Positions 43,553-51,973 of a stretch of DNA of 64,000 nt are shown piece by piece. The notes under the pieces were generated by a model. The model was not told the DNA's origin. It saw only the letters and a list, made by a program, of their open reading frames with translations, and searched no databases. Numbering within the stretch: the stretch's first letter is position 1; each line of letters starts with the position of its first letter. This DNA is from Ignavibacteria bacterium UBA7675. GTDB taxonomy: Bacteria; Bacteroidota; Ignavibacteria; Kapaibacteriales; UB7675. A program made the position numbers and the translations under genes. The stretch spans positions 140,863 through 204,862 of the forward strand of contig DLHF01000002.1 in NCBI GenBank assembly GCA_002483085.1, written 5' to 3'.

Positions 43553-44203
43553 ATGAACAAAACATTGGGTGCCGATGGTGATGCTGATTTAATAAATCAG
43601 CGTGATGTGCACATCGAAAATAGTGAACAGTGCCACAATGTGCAGAGTCCAACGAGTAATGAAGACTGTGTGACATACTTTACTCGGAGTTTATTCGGTG
43701 TTGAAATTGTATCGCGCAAAGATGATCGTACCGCTCATCAGCACATGAGTTTGTACGGTAGCAAGGGGCAGACCGACAAGCAGCAGAGTAACAAGCGGCA
43801 GAATACTGGCAGTGACAACGAAGAATACATGGTATGCTTTACGCGGCGGAAGCCCCGTGGCGCAGTCGAAGAGACGCCATGCGACCGAGCTGATTATACA
43901 ATTGTGATGACCTCCGATGGCGATTTTGCTGCTCGTTGCTTGGACACAGGTTATGTTATCGCTGGCTATGACCACATGTATCCAGAACTGCCGATAGAGA
44001 CAGCAGCGCAGAGGATTTTTGATAGGCAGGATGTGTACAGAATTTATGTACGCGGTGATTTCTCGACAGTAATGTGCCGCATTATAAATGAGTATTATGA
44101 TCGGCTTCGGCAGAAATACGGTATCTGGAGTAAAGAAGTCTCGGTAAAACGGTTCCCAGTGGGAAAAATACGCCCGGATCAGGTTCTTCAGGCGTACTTG
44201 TAA
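43553..44203 (+). CDS. unrecognised protein, long member of a paralog pair
   Basis: A 216-residue protein of no family I know. Its last ~110 residues are closely similar to the gene at 44623: SDGDFAARCLDTGYVIAGYD, then P-x-L, AAQ-x-(I/V)F, then YVRGDFSTVMCRIINEYYDR, and FPVGKIRPDQ at the end. The N-terminal half is polar and variable and has two copies of a short motif (VTYFTRSLFG and MVCFTRRKPRG); the second is shared as MACHTR in the paralog. Start 43553 gives MNK, as in the paralog; 43535 is possible. No signal peptide or membrane segment is seen. A terminator lies 264 bases downstream. Confidence 0.7.
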   Translation: MNKTLGADGDADLINQRDVHIENSEQCHNVQSPTSNEDCVTYFTRSLFGVEIVSRKDDRTAHQHMSLYGSKGQTDKQQSNKRQNTGSDNEEYMVCFTRRKPRGAVEETPCDRADYTIVMTSDGDFAARCLDTGYVIAGYDHMYPELPIETAAQRIFDRQDVYRIYVRGDFSTVMCRIINEYYDRLRQKYGIWSKEVSVKRFPVGKIRPDQVLQAYL

Positions 44204-44418
44204 GCATCGAGAGCCTCTCTGGCCGTCGTTGTTGGAATGTAATTCTTACCGCCATTTATCTCTCGCTTATCATATAAATGGCTGGTAGAAAAGTCGGATA
44301 CATCGCCCGGTTGGTGGTAGTAGCGCAAATGGTGTATGTTCCTTCCTCTTACCATTTGTGCGGTCTTGATGGCGCGACCCTGCCCAAGCGTGTGATAGTA
44401 CGATGCTGTGCCATACAT
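44188..44418 (-). CDS. possible small protein or gene remnant between the paralogs
   Basis: A 76-residue minus-strand frame (MYGTASYYHTLGQGRAIKTA ... NYIPTTTAREALDAYKYA) with protein-like composition, overlapping the end of the first paralog by 16 bases. It has no recognisable family and no clear start signal. It may be a true small gene, or the tail of a longer gene that lost its 5' part. Confidence 0.35.
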   Translation of the reverse strand: MYGTASYYHTLGQGRAIKTAQMVRGRNIHHLRYYHQPGDVSDFSTSHLYDKREINGGKNYIPTTTAREALDAYKYA

Positions 44419-44466
44419 CTGTGTTGTATGGAAGAGTGCAGAGTTTTGGTTCTGTAGGTAATTTGT

Positions 44467-44512
44467 CGGAGGACTCGAAATTTGAAAGAATTTTGAGCCT
44501 CCGTTTTTTTTT
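44467..44512 (+). terminator. rho-independent terminator
   Basis: CGGAGG/CCTCCG closes a stem that continues through CTC/GAG, followed by eight or more T residues. It lies between the two paralogs and probably ends the first one's transcript. Confidence 0.82.
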
Positions 44513-44622
44513 AGGCGATTTTAGTAGCATTTGACAGGTAATAATTCATCGGTACAGAGTATGTTTGCTGTTCGGTAAATGGAGCCCTTGGGCACAATAG
44601 ATTTCCTATCAGCAGTACTTTT

Positions 44623-45051
44623 ATGAACAAAGATGGCGGATTAGAAGGCCAACCTGAAGCACAGCAGGGATGTACCAATAAAGCTTTTATGGCATGCCAT
44701 ACCCGGACAGCTTCTTGCAATGCTGCCGTTTTTGGAGAACCGGGGCTGATGGCCAATTACGAAGTGGTTGTAAATTCAGACGGCGATTTTGCTGCCCGGC
44801 GCCTCGATACGGGATATATTGTTGCAGGTTATGACCATAGGCAGCCTTTGCTTGAGATAGATGAAGCTGCACAGAGCGTTTTTGCACAGGCCGATATAAC
44901 GCGGGTGTATGTGCACGGCGATTTCTCGATGGTGATGTGCCGTATTATCAATGAATACTACGACGGCCTTCGCGCAAAACACACCCTGATGAGCTATCGG
45001 TTCGCAAATTTCCCTATGGGCAGGATTCGTCCCGATGCGCTGATAGATTGA
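44623..45051 (+). CDS. unrecognised protein, short member of a paralog pair
   Basis: A 142-residue protein matching the C-terminal ~110 residues of the gene at 43553. Identical or near-identical blocks are SDGDFAAR-LDTGY-AGYDH, YVHGDFSMVMCRIINEYYDG and FPMGRIRPD. The N terminus (MNKDGGLEGQPEAQQGCTNK) is short and diverged. Conserved Cys in VMCRI and acidic/aromatic residues dominate the shared core; no catalytic motif is recognisable. It has its own gap upstream after a terminator, so the pair is likely two separate transcription units, with recent tandem duplication followed by N-terminal divergence. Confidence 0.7.
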   Translation: MNKDGGLEGQPEAQQGCTNKAFMACHTRTASCNAAVFGEPGLMANYEVVVNSDGDFAARRLDTGYIVAGYDHRQPLLEIDEAAQSVFAQADITRVYVHGDFSMVMCRIINEYYDGLRAKHTLMSYRFANFPMGRIRPDALID

Positions 45052-45360
45052 TAATGTAGAGTCTTGTAGGCTGCGTGTGGTGGTGGTGGGACTTGGTCTT
45101 TTCCAAAGACGATATTGCGCGACCCGCCTCTGTCGTTGCTTCCCTTTTGTGTGTGATTGTGCGTGGGTTTTTGGGCTTGAAGCCTGGAGCACGGTCATTT
45201 CGCTTTTGATAATTGCAGTGCTATGCAAAAGCCGAATACGAAGGCAAAGACAGAACTCTCAATAACTTCTTCGCTCCTTTACACCACAATCCCCTCCTTT
45301 CCGTTAATGTGCGCATAAGCATAAAGTATTGTTATTCTGTTCTATCATAGTGCCGTAGGT
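45052..45360. other. right edge of the accessory island
   Basis: No gene, tRNA, hairpin with T-run or repeat module could be supported. The stretch is low in complexity in places (GTGGTGGTGGTGGG near 45077). Confidence 0.4.
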
Positions 45361-46395
45361 ATGTTTCCTTTCAAAGTGCTCGGAGCTTCTCCATCGGGCG
45401 AGAGGCTAAAAAAAATACAGCAATCCGCACAGTACAAAGGCGGTTCGTTCCGCAATCTGAACCCAACAGAAATCACTCTCCATGGGGCGTCCATGGTAAA
45501 AATGGCGAAGGATTTTTTCAATCGACCGAAGAACACTGCCCCCGACTCGGTATTGCCATCGGTTGCAACCGATTTAAAATCGCTGAATTTCGATGCTCCT
45601 ACGGTGGTTTGGTTTGGCCATTCTTCTTACTTGATACGGTACAGGGGTACTACTATTCTAGTAGACCCTGTGATGAACGGCCATGCTTCGCCGTTTCCCT
45701 TTCTTGTGAAATCATTTGCGGGCTCGGATGTCTACAGTGTGCAAGATATGCCGCCAATAGATATGATGATCCTTACGCATGATCACTACGATCATCTAGA
45801 CTACAGCACGATACGGCAACTGGCACCCCGTACCAAGATGTTCTACACTTCTCTGGGAGTAGGAGCGCACTTGGAATACTGGGGAGTGTCGCCCGCTGCA
45901 ATCAAGGAATTCGACTGGTGGGAGGAACTTCGGCTCGCTGATAATATGAGCCTTACTGCGGCGCCAGCCAGACATTTCTCCGGTAGAACGCTGAAGCGGA
46001 ACCAGACGCTGTGGAGTTCCTTTATCTTGAAATTAGATGATTATACTCTGTTCCTCGGCGGCGATTCAGGGTACGACACGCATTTTGCCGAGATAGGAAA
46101 GCGATACGACGGGTTCGACCTCGCTATTCTCGAAATAGGGCAATACGGCAGGAACTGGCCTTATATTCACACGCTGCCAGAAGAGACTGTACAAGCCGCC
46201 GTAGACCTTAGAGCTAAGATGTTATTACCTGTGCACTGGGGAAAATTTACACTGGCGCTGCATGAGTGGGACGAACCAATCAGGCGGCTGGTTGTTGCTG
46301 CTCGTCGGCAGGAAATGTCGATTACTACGCCCATGATAGGCGAACCTGTCGTGATAGACACTTCCTATCCCGTAGCGGAATGGTGGGATCGTTAG
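45361..46395 (+). CDS. metallo-beta-lactamase-fold hydrolase (NAPE-PLD/UlaG-like)
   Basis: A 344-residue MBL-fold protein. It has WFGHSSYLIRYRGTTILVDPV (in part about 85-105), the metal motif THDHYDHLD (about 139-147), PARHFSGR, GGDSGYDTHF and LLPVHWGKFTLALHEW. The HFSGR and PVHWGxFxLxxHxW blocks are typical of the N-acyl-phosphatidylethanolamine phospholipase D-like branch, so a phospholipase-type role is possible. No signal peptide. It is convergent with the HisA-like gene. Confidence 0.88.
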   Translation: MFPFKVLGASPSGERLKKIQQSAQYKGGSFRNLNPTEITLHGASMVKMAKDFFNRPKNTAPDSVLPSVATDLKSLNFDAPTVVWFGHSSYLIRYRGTTILVDPVMNGHASPFPFLVKSFAGSDVYSVQDMPPIDMMILTHDHYDHLDYSTIRQLAPRTKMFYTSLGVGAHLEYWGVSPAAIKEFDWWEELRLADNMSLTAAPARHFSGRTLKRNQTLWSSFILKLDDYTLFLGGDSGYDTHFAEIGKRYDGFDLAILEIGQYGRNWPYIHTLPEETVQAAVDLRAKMLLPVHWGKFTLALHEWDEPIRRLVVAARRQEMSITTPMIGEPVVIDTSYPVAEWWDR

Positions 46396-46429
46396 CCGGT
46401 AGGATACTCTCGGCATTGTGTTCAAGCGC

Positions 46430-47194
46430 TTACGGGCACCGGAATTCCTGTTCGAGATCCGCCTCGGCGATACGCCATATTTTCTGGCATGGAAAACAGT
46501 TCTCGTACAAGGCTCGGCCAATGACAACGGAATCAACCCCGCATGACTCTAATTCCTGAAGCTTCCAGAGCTGGCGTGCATTTGCAATGCCACCTGCTGC
46601 GGTAACACGCAGGCCCGACTCTACGGCAATACGCCGGAGACTGTCGAAATCCGGGCCCGCCAGCGAGCCTTCCCATGCGAGATCAATATAAAAAATACGT
46701 GTGCCACCCAGAGCGCGTATAGAAAGGGCAAATTCTGTATCGCTGATCGGGGAGAGCAGGTCGTGCAGTATTACTTTTCCATTGTCGGCAAGGATACCGA
46801 ACACAACGCGGCTCGCCGTGTATTCATCTATCAAGTCCCGTACCTCGCCTGCGTGGGTGCGAGCCAGCCTGCTAATAATAATTCTGTACACGCCATTGTC
46901 GAGCCAGTAGCGGCATTCTTCGGGAGTAGCGCACGACGAAAGCAGAGCAATGGGAATATCCACGCTACGAGCGAGCCGAATAATGGCCTCGCGATTTGCG
47001 CTGTTGTCCTTCCCTTCTAATGAATCCCGGTCGGTAAGATGAATACTTTTGGCGTTTTCGCGCCGCAAAAGGCGGATAAGCTGTTCAGGTGTTTCTGAAT
47101 AATAATTATACAGCTCTTCGGTACCCGGTTCACCCTGTACACAGCGGGAGCACCTGCCATTGCGCAGTTCAAGCGAAGGAATAACCAATACCAT
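46430..47194 (-). CDS. HisA/HisF-family TIM-barrel protein, divergent paralog
   Basis: A 254-residue (beta/alpha)8 protein of the HisA/HisF superfamily. The second half is HisA-like: RIFYIDLAWEGSLAGPDFDS and the phosphate loop VTAAGGIAN, then VDSVVIGRALYEN. However, strand 1 reads VIPSLELRNGRCSR with Glu where HisA has catalytic Asp (AIDLxxGxxVR), and the first phosphate loop reads RIIISRLA rather than the usual IIGT/IIGS. No other his gene is nearby. It is probably not a standard ProFAR isomerase; a paralog of unknown substrate is more likely. ruvA lies just upstream on the same strand, 29 bases away. Confidence 0.8.
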   Translation of the reverse strand: MVLVIPSLELRNGRCSRCVQGEPGTEELYNYYSETPEQLIRLLRRENAKSIHLTDRDSLEGKDNSANREAIIRLARSVDIPIALLSSCATPEECRYWLDNGVYRIIISRLARTHAGEVRDLIDEYTASRVVFGILADNGKVILHDLLSPISDTEFALSIRALGGTRIFYIDLAWEGSLAGPDFDSLRRIAVESGLRVTAAGGIANARQLWKLQELESCGVDSVVIGRALYENCFPCQKIWRIAEADLEQEFRCP

Positions 47195-47223
47195 ACTCTC
47201 TCCTGCTGCTGTTGTGAGACACT

Positions 47224-47829
47224 CTATTTCATCCCGAGGCGTAAAGCTTTGCGAATCAGCGCATCAACTGAAAGGGCTGTTTCCGGTTCGGCTGTAATAA
47301 CCTGCCGCACTGCCTTTTCCGCCGTCTGTTTTGTATAGCCCAGCGCTGTAAGAGCTGCGATTGCTTCCTGCCGGGCGTCGAAGCGCGTAGCACTTTCTTC
47401 GGAACCATCGCTTGGCGAAGGGCGAATACCGCCTATTTTATCACGCAGCTCTATCATAATGCGCTCGGCGGTCTTTTTTCCTATCCCGGGCAGTTTTTGT
47501 AGCTGTACGAGATCATTGTGCAGGATGACCTCGCGCAGATCAACGAGCGTAATAGACGAAAGAATGCCCAGCGCGATTTTGGGGCCGATGCCGGAAATAG
47601 CTGTCAGTAGTTGAAATACTTCGCGTTCGGTTTCATTGCCGAACCCAAAAAGCTGAATTGCATCTTCGCGAACAGACATCAGCGTAAGCACTGTCGCCTG
47701 TGCACCTGCATCCGGAAGCTGGGCGGAAGTTGCCATTGATACCGACACGCGATAGCCGACACCAGAGCAGTCAATGACTATTTCCGTAGAAGTTTTTGCG
47801 ACTAATGTGCCGCGCAGTTGAGCAATCAT
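47224..47829 (-). CDS. ruvA: Holliday junction branch migration protein RuvA
   Basis: A 201-residue protein with the RuvA layout: OB domain (MIAQLRGTLVAKTSTEIVID), the HhH DNA-binding domain with AISGIGPKIALGILSS and LQKLPGIGKKTAERIMIELRDK (in part), and the RuvB-binding C-terminal domain AIAALTALGYTKQTAEKAV. It binds four-way junctions and recruits RuvB. A TATATTTG element lies 28 bases before its start. The HisA-like gene follows. Confidence 0.96.
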   Translation of the reverse strand: MIAQLRGTLVAKTSTEIVIDCSGVGYRVSVSMATSAQLPDAGAQATVLTLMSVREDAIQLFGFGNETEREVFQLLTAISGIGPKIALGILSSITLVDLREVILHNDLVQLQKLPGIGKKTAERIMIELRDKIGGIRPSPSDGSEESATRFDARQEAIAALTALGYTKQTAEKAVRQVITAEPETALSVDALIRKALRLGMK

Positions 47830-47857
47830 GCAGAGTCCGCTTTGTCAGAAAATTCTT

Positions 47858-47865
47858 CAAATATA
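47858..47865 (-). promoter_or_regulatory. -7 promoter element of ruvA
   Basis: TATATTTG on the minus strand, 28 bases before the ruvA ATG. The -33 region lacks a clear TTG at 19-20 bases. Confidence 0.45.
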
Positions 47866-47932
47866 GAACTAAAAAGCGGTATGTTGGGTAATTGCAGTTG
47901 CCGTTTTTCACCGTACACGACGGAAATACACC

Positions 47933-48292
47933 ATGAAGCGTTCAGCCAGTGCAATTGGTACTATGAGCGAAGAGCTCGCAGCAGCCTTTCTTATCGACAA
48001 AGGGTACGCGATTATTAAGCGCAATTTTCATTTTGGCAGAGATGGCGAGATTGATATTATCGCGCTCGACGGAGATATTCTGGTCTTCATAGAAGTAAAA
48101 GCGCGTTCTTCCTCTGTTTACGGCTTGCCAGAAGCGGCGGTAACGCCTGCAAAGCAGCGCACTCTGCGAAGGGTGGCACGTGGCTATTGCTACATCAATT
48201 CGGTAGAAGATCGGGAGTGTCGGTTTGATGTGATAGCTGTAGACCTACATGAAAAATCGCCCGTAATGCGGCACATCGTAAACGCCTTTTGA
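47933..48292 (+). CDS. yraN: YraN/UPF0102 family protein
   Basis: A 119-residue protein of the restriction-endonuclease-like UPF0102 family: GTMSEELAAAFLIDKGYAII, then the nuclease-type motif GEIDIIALDGDILVFIEVKA with Asp, Glu and Lys in the expected spacing, and RFDVIAVD. It may process nucleic acid, but activity is unproven in the family. It is divergent from ruvA. Confidence 0.92.
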   Translation: MKRSASAIGTMSEELAAAFLIDKGYAIIKRNFHFGRDGEIDIIALDGDILVFIEVKARSSSVYGLPEAAVTPAKQRTLRRVARGYCYINSVEDRECRFDVIAVDLHEKSPVMRHIVNAF

Positions 48293-48329
48293 TTGCACGT
48301 GGGCGGCAGGTGTGCAGCCGTGAGAAAGA

Positions 48330-48361
48330 TTGCGTACAAAGGGCGAAGTTTGGTATATTGC
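48330..48361 (+). promoter_or_regulatory. possible promoter of gmd
   Basis: TTG (48330-48332), 21 bases, then TATATTGC (48354-48361), one mismatch to TAnnTTTG. It would leave a leader of about 110 bases before the gmd ATG. Confidence 0.35.
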
Positions 48362-48479
48362 AGGCTAACCATTCCTCTGCTTATGACAGGGTTTCGGCGG
48401 CGTGCATCGGGCTTTCGCACGCAATACAATTCTGGTTAGTATCTGAACAATATCACGCGAAATACAGAATACAGAGCGC

Positions 48480-49496
48480 ATGAAAAAAGCTATTATCACC
48501 GGTATTACCGGTCAGGATGGATCTTATCTGGCAGAGTTGCTGATAGAAAAAGGATACACTGTCCACGGTATTATCCGGCGTTCTTCCTCTTTTAATACCA
48601 AGCGAATCGACCATTTGTACAGCGATCCGCATGACCCTTCTACGCGGCTGTTCCTGCACTATGGCGATCTCTCGGATTCTTCCAATCTCAACCGGCTCCT
48701 CGAAAAGATTGGGCCTGATGAGATTTACCATCTCGGCGCACAAAGCCATGTGCGTGTGAGCTTCGACACACCTGAGTACACAGGTGATGTCACCGGGCTT
48801 GGTACGCTGCGCCTGCTGGACGCAATCCGCGAAACAGGTGTACCTGCAAAATTCTACCAGGCTTCGTCCAGCGAAATGTACGGACTTGTACAGCATGTTC
48901 CACAGAACGAGCAGACGCCGTTTTATCCGCGCAGCCCCTACGCATGTGCCAAAGTATATGCGTACTGGATAACGGTGAACTACCGCGAAGCCTATAATAT
49001 TTTCGCTTGCAATGGCATTCTGTTCAACCACGAATCCCCTCGGCGCGGCGAAACATTTGTAACGCGCAAGATCACGCGGGCAGTTGCGCGTATCAAAGCG
49101 GGTCTGCAGCATGAGCTGTATCTCGGCAATCTCGATGCGCAGCGCGATTGGGGCTATGCAAAAGAATATGTAGAAGCGATGTGGCTTATGCTCCAACAAG
49201 AAACCCCCGAAGATTATGTGGTAGCTACCGGCGAAACGCATTCAGTACGGGAATTTCTGGAAGAAGCCTTTTCTTGTGCTGGGCTGAACTGGGAAGACTA
49301 TGTAAAGATCGACCCCCGTTACTTTCGTCCTTCCGAAGTCGATTTGCTGATTGGTGATGCCTCGAAAGCAAAAGCGCAACTCGGCTGGGAACCAAAAGTG
49401 CACTTCCGCGAGCTTGTAAAAATTATGGTGCAAGCCGATATCGACATGCTGCAGAAGCAACTGAGCGGCAAGGTGGACTCTGAATCTGAAATATAA
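48480..49496 (+). CDS. gmd: GDP-mannose 4,6-dehydratase
   Basis: A 338-residue short-chain dehydrogenase/reductase. NADP-binding GITGQDGSYLAELL (about 8-21), the Gmd signature RRSSSFNTKRIDHLY, YQASSSEMYG with the catalytic residues, YPRSPYACAKVYAYW (YxxxK) and NHESPRRGETFVTRKI are all diagnostic. It converts GDP-mannose to GDP-4-keto-6-deoxymannose, the branch point to GDP-fucose, rhamnose or perosamine. manC 12 kb away supplies GDP-mannose. Confidence 0.96.
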   Translation: MKKAIITGITGQDGSYLAELLIEKGYTVHGIIRRSSSFNTKRIDHLYSDPHDPSTRLFLHYGDLSDSSNLNRLLEKIGPDEIYHLGAQSHVRVSFDTPEYTGDVTGLGTLRLLDAIRETGVPAKFYQASSSEMYGLVQHVPQNEQTPFYPRSPYACAKVYAYWITVNYREAYNIFACNGILFNHESPRRGETFVTRKITRAVARIKAGLQHELYLGNLDAQRDWGYAKEYVEAMWLMLQQETPEDYVVATGETHSVREFLEEAFSCAGLNWEDYVKIDPRYFRPSEVDLLIGDASKAKAQLGWEPKVHFRELVKIMVQADIDMLQKQLSGKVDSESEI

Positions 49497-49554
49497 CCGG
49501 CAGGGTGGAGCACAGCCTTAACCGGCTGTAACGACCGGCCATTTCGGCAATGCT

Positions 49555-50649
49555 ATGATACAATATCTGATCCAGCGCGTCCTGTTGTTTCTTCCAACGC
49601 TGATCCTTATTACTTTTATCTCGTTTGCTATCAGCCGGTTGGCTCCCGGAGATCCGGCAGAAGCTAAAGTAGGAGCTGGTGCCGAGAGCGGTATGTCGGC
49701 TCGTGCTGCTGTCAACGAAAAAACAATTGAGCTGATACGCAAACAGTGGAATCTCGACAAGCCGCTGTTTTATATTACTATTGTTGCAGACCAGGACAAA
49801 GCGCATCCCACTTCGTGGACAGAGCGCCTTACCTTTCGCCTGAACGGATTGCAGAATCAGTTCCATCTCTGGATGGCAGATATGCTTGTGCTCGACTTTG
49901 GCACATCCTTTCAGGATAATCGTCCGGTGTTCGAGAAAATCATGGAACGCATGCCCATTACTCTGACGATGAGTGTGGTCGCCGTGCTCGTTTCCTATAT
50001 GATCGCAATACCGCTTGGTATCTATTCTGCAACGCATTCTGGTAGCTTTTGGGACAAAACCAGTACGTTCCTGCTTTTTGCCCTGTATTCTCTACCGACG
50101 TTCTGGGTAGGTACTATGGCTATTGTCTTTCTGTGTAATCCGGAGTTTTTCTCGATTTTTCGCACAGGTCTTCGCTCTGTGAACTATTCGGAGCAGTGGA
50201 GCCTGTTTGCAAAGGCACAGGATTACATCGTCCACCTCACGCTGCCGATGCTTGTGTATGTGTATCCTACCTTCGCCTTTATTTCGCGGCAGATGCGCAG
50301 CGGTATGATGGAAGTGATACGCCAAGACTATATCCGTACAGCGCGGGCTAAAGGGCTGAATGAGCGCACTGTCATCTATAAGCATGCTTTGCGTAATTCG
50401 CTGATTCCTATTATTACCCTTTTGGCAGGTGTCTTGCCCGGCTTGGTAGGTGGAAGTGTGATTGTCGAGTCGATTTTCAGTATTCCCGGCATGGGAAAAC
50501 TGGCTCTTGATGCCATGATAGCCCGCGATTATCCCACGATTATGGCGGTTTTTACTCTTTCGGCAGTGCTAACACTCGTGGGCATTCTTGTGGCAGATAT
50601 TATGTATTCAGTGGTCGACCCACGGATTAGTTACGCGCGTAAATCCTGA
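49555..50649 (+). CDS. peptide ABC transporter permease (DppB/OppB-like)
   Basis: A 364-residue permease with six transmembrane helices. The N terminus MIQYLIQRVLLFLPTLILIT is typical, as is the EAA-type loop AKGLNERTVIYKHALRNSLIPIITLLAG and the ending GGSVIVESIFSIPGMGKLALDAMIARDYPTIM. A ~90-residue periplasmic insert follows helix 1, longer than in many DppB proteins. It pairs with the next gene to form the membrane channel of an oligopeptide or related importer; no binding protein or ATPase genes are adjacent. Confidence 0.92.
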   Translation: MIQYLIQRVLLFLPTLILITFISFAISRLAPGDPAEAKVGAGAESGMSARAAVNEKTIELIRKQWNLDKPLFYITIVADQDKAHPTSWTERLTFRLNGLQNQFHLWMADMLVLDFGTSFQDNRPVFEKIMERMPITLTMSVVAVLVSYMIAIPLGIYSATHSGSFWDKTSTFLLFALYSLPTFWVGTMAIVFLCNPEFFSIFRTGLRSVNYSEQWSLFAKAQDYIVHLTLPMLVYVYPTFAFISRQMRSGMMEVIRQDYIRTARAKGLNERTVIYKHALRNSLIPIITLLAGVLPGLVGGSVIVESIFSIPGMGKLALDAMIARDYPTIMAVFTLSAVLTLVGILVADIMYSVVDPRISYARKS

Positions 50650-50666
50650 TATCGGAGAACAGGCTG

Positions 50667-51740
50667 ATGACAGAGTCGAAATCGCACGAGAGAGAGGCAG
50701 GAACTCCTGCCGACGAAGCTGCAGAGCAGCGGAAGCAGTCCTATTGGTCGTATGTCCGGCGTCAGTTCGGCAAGAACAAATTGGCTATGATTTCTGTGTA
50801 CATCATCAGTATTCTGATTGGTATCGCTTTGCTTGCAGATTTTCTTGCCAACGATAAGCCCATTGTCGCTTCCTACAAGGGCGAGACTGTATTTCCTGTC
50901 TTTAAGGAATACGGCGTGGCTATGGGCATAGCACGCTGGGATGCTAAGTTTGCCAATGTGAGCTGGAAAGAACTGCAATACGACTGGAGCGTGTTTCCGC
51001 CCGTGCGTTATGCGCCGGGAACGACTGATATTATGCTGGGCAACCTGCGCGACCGTGCTCCATCCGGCAATCACTGGCTTGGTACTGATGATATTGGGCG
51101 CGATGTGCTGGCTGGTATTATCCACGGTTCGCGGTACGCTCTTTCTATCGGTTTTGTGGCTATGGGCATAGCGCTGATGATTGGTATTGTGCTGGGAGCG
51201 CTGGCTGGCTATTACGGCGGTATTGTCGATATTATCATCTCGCGCATGATCGAGCTGTTTATTACGCTGCCTACGTTTTTTCTGATTATTACAGTCGTAG
51301 CCATCTACAACAAGGGCGGCGTGTGGCTAATTATGGGCGTTATAGGCTTGACAGGCTGGACGAGCATTGCCCGATTTACGCGTGGTGAAGTGCTGCGGGT
51401 ACGCAATCTCGACTTTGTAACAGCGGCGAACGCGCTCGGATTTTCGCCCCTTCGCACAATTTTTCGCCATATTCTGCCTAATGCTCTTGCCCCTGTATTA
51501 GTTTCGGCTGCCTTTGGCATTGCCAGTGCTGTGCTCATTGAGTCCGGTCTGAGCTTCCTCGGCTTTGGTGTTCCACCCACAGTAGTTACGTGGGGTTCGG
51601 TGCTTTCTCGCGCACGGGTCAATATCTCGGCGTGGTGGCTTGCGTTTTTTCCGGGACTGATGATATTCCTTACTGTAGCAGCTTACAATTTGATCGGTGA
51701 TGCTCTACGCGATGCTACTGATCCCCGGCTGCGAAACTAA
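50667..51740 (+). CDS. peptide ABC transporter permease (DppC/OppC-like)
   Basis: A 357-residue permease starting with a charged cytoplasmic tail (TESKSHEREAGTPADEAAEQ), one helix, a long periplasmic insert of ~80 residues, then the core: HWLGTDDIGRDVLAGIIHGSR, NALGFSPLRTIFRHILPNALAPVLV and ESGLSFLGFGVPP. It forms the second half of the importer channel with the preceding gene, 17 bases upstream. The periplasmic insert is unusual in length for DppC and resembles that of the partner. Confidence 0.92.
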   Translation: MTESKSHEREAGTPADEAAEQRKQSYWSYVRRQFGKNKLAMISVYIISILIGIALLADFLANDKPIVASYKGETVFPVFKEYGVAMGIARWDAKFANVSWKELQYDWSVFPPVRYAPGTTDIMLGNLRDRAPSGNHWLGTDDIGRDVLAGIIHGSRYALSIGFVAMGIALMIGIVLGALAGYYGGIVDIIISRMIELFITLPTFFLIITVVAIYNKGGVWLIMGVIGLTGWTSIARFTRGEVLRVRNLDFVTAANALGFSPLRTIFRHILPNALAPVLVSAAFGIASAVLIESGLSFLGFGVPPTVVTWGSVLSRARVNISAWWLAFFPGLMIFLTVAAYNLIGDALRDATDPRLRN

Positions 51741-51794
51741 TCGCTTGGCCGGTGTCGATTTCCGCTGCTGGTTGGATGTTCCAGGCCACAGATG

Positions 51795-51972
51795 GCCGTA
51801 AGTGGTAAGACAATGTACGCTCTGTTTCTCCGGCATAGCAGGGATTGAGAGCGAATGTCCTATACTTGTCGTGTGCAGGCTTTTGCACCGAGTTTATGGG
51901 GCGTACTGCCTGTAGCTATGGAGGTTTGCGTCGATAACACCAAAGCTGCCCGTTGTGAAAAAGAACGTTCCG
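51795..51972 (+). pseudogene. partial duplicate of the sensor-kinase input domain
   Basis: This stretch aligns with 52569-52750 of the kinase gene in the same orientation, about 770 bp away. It shares AAGACAATGTACGCTCT exactly, then AGAGC-AATGTC-TATAC, GCGTTTGCGCC-like and GTGTCGATAA blocks in order. The copy contains stops and frame shifts, so it is dead. It is a tandem partial duplication of the three-Y-like domain coding region. Confidence 0.75.
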
Positions 51973-51973
51973 A

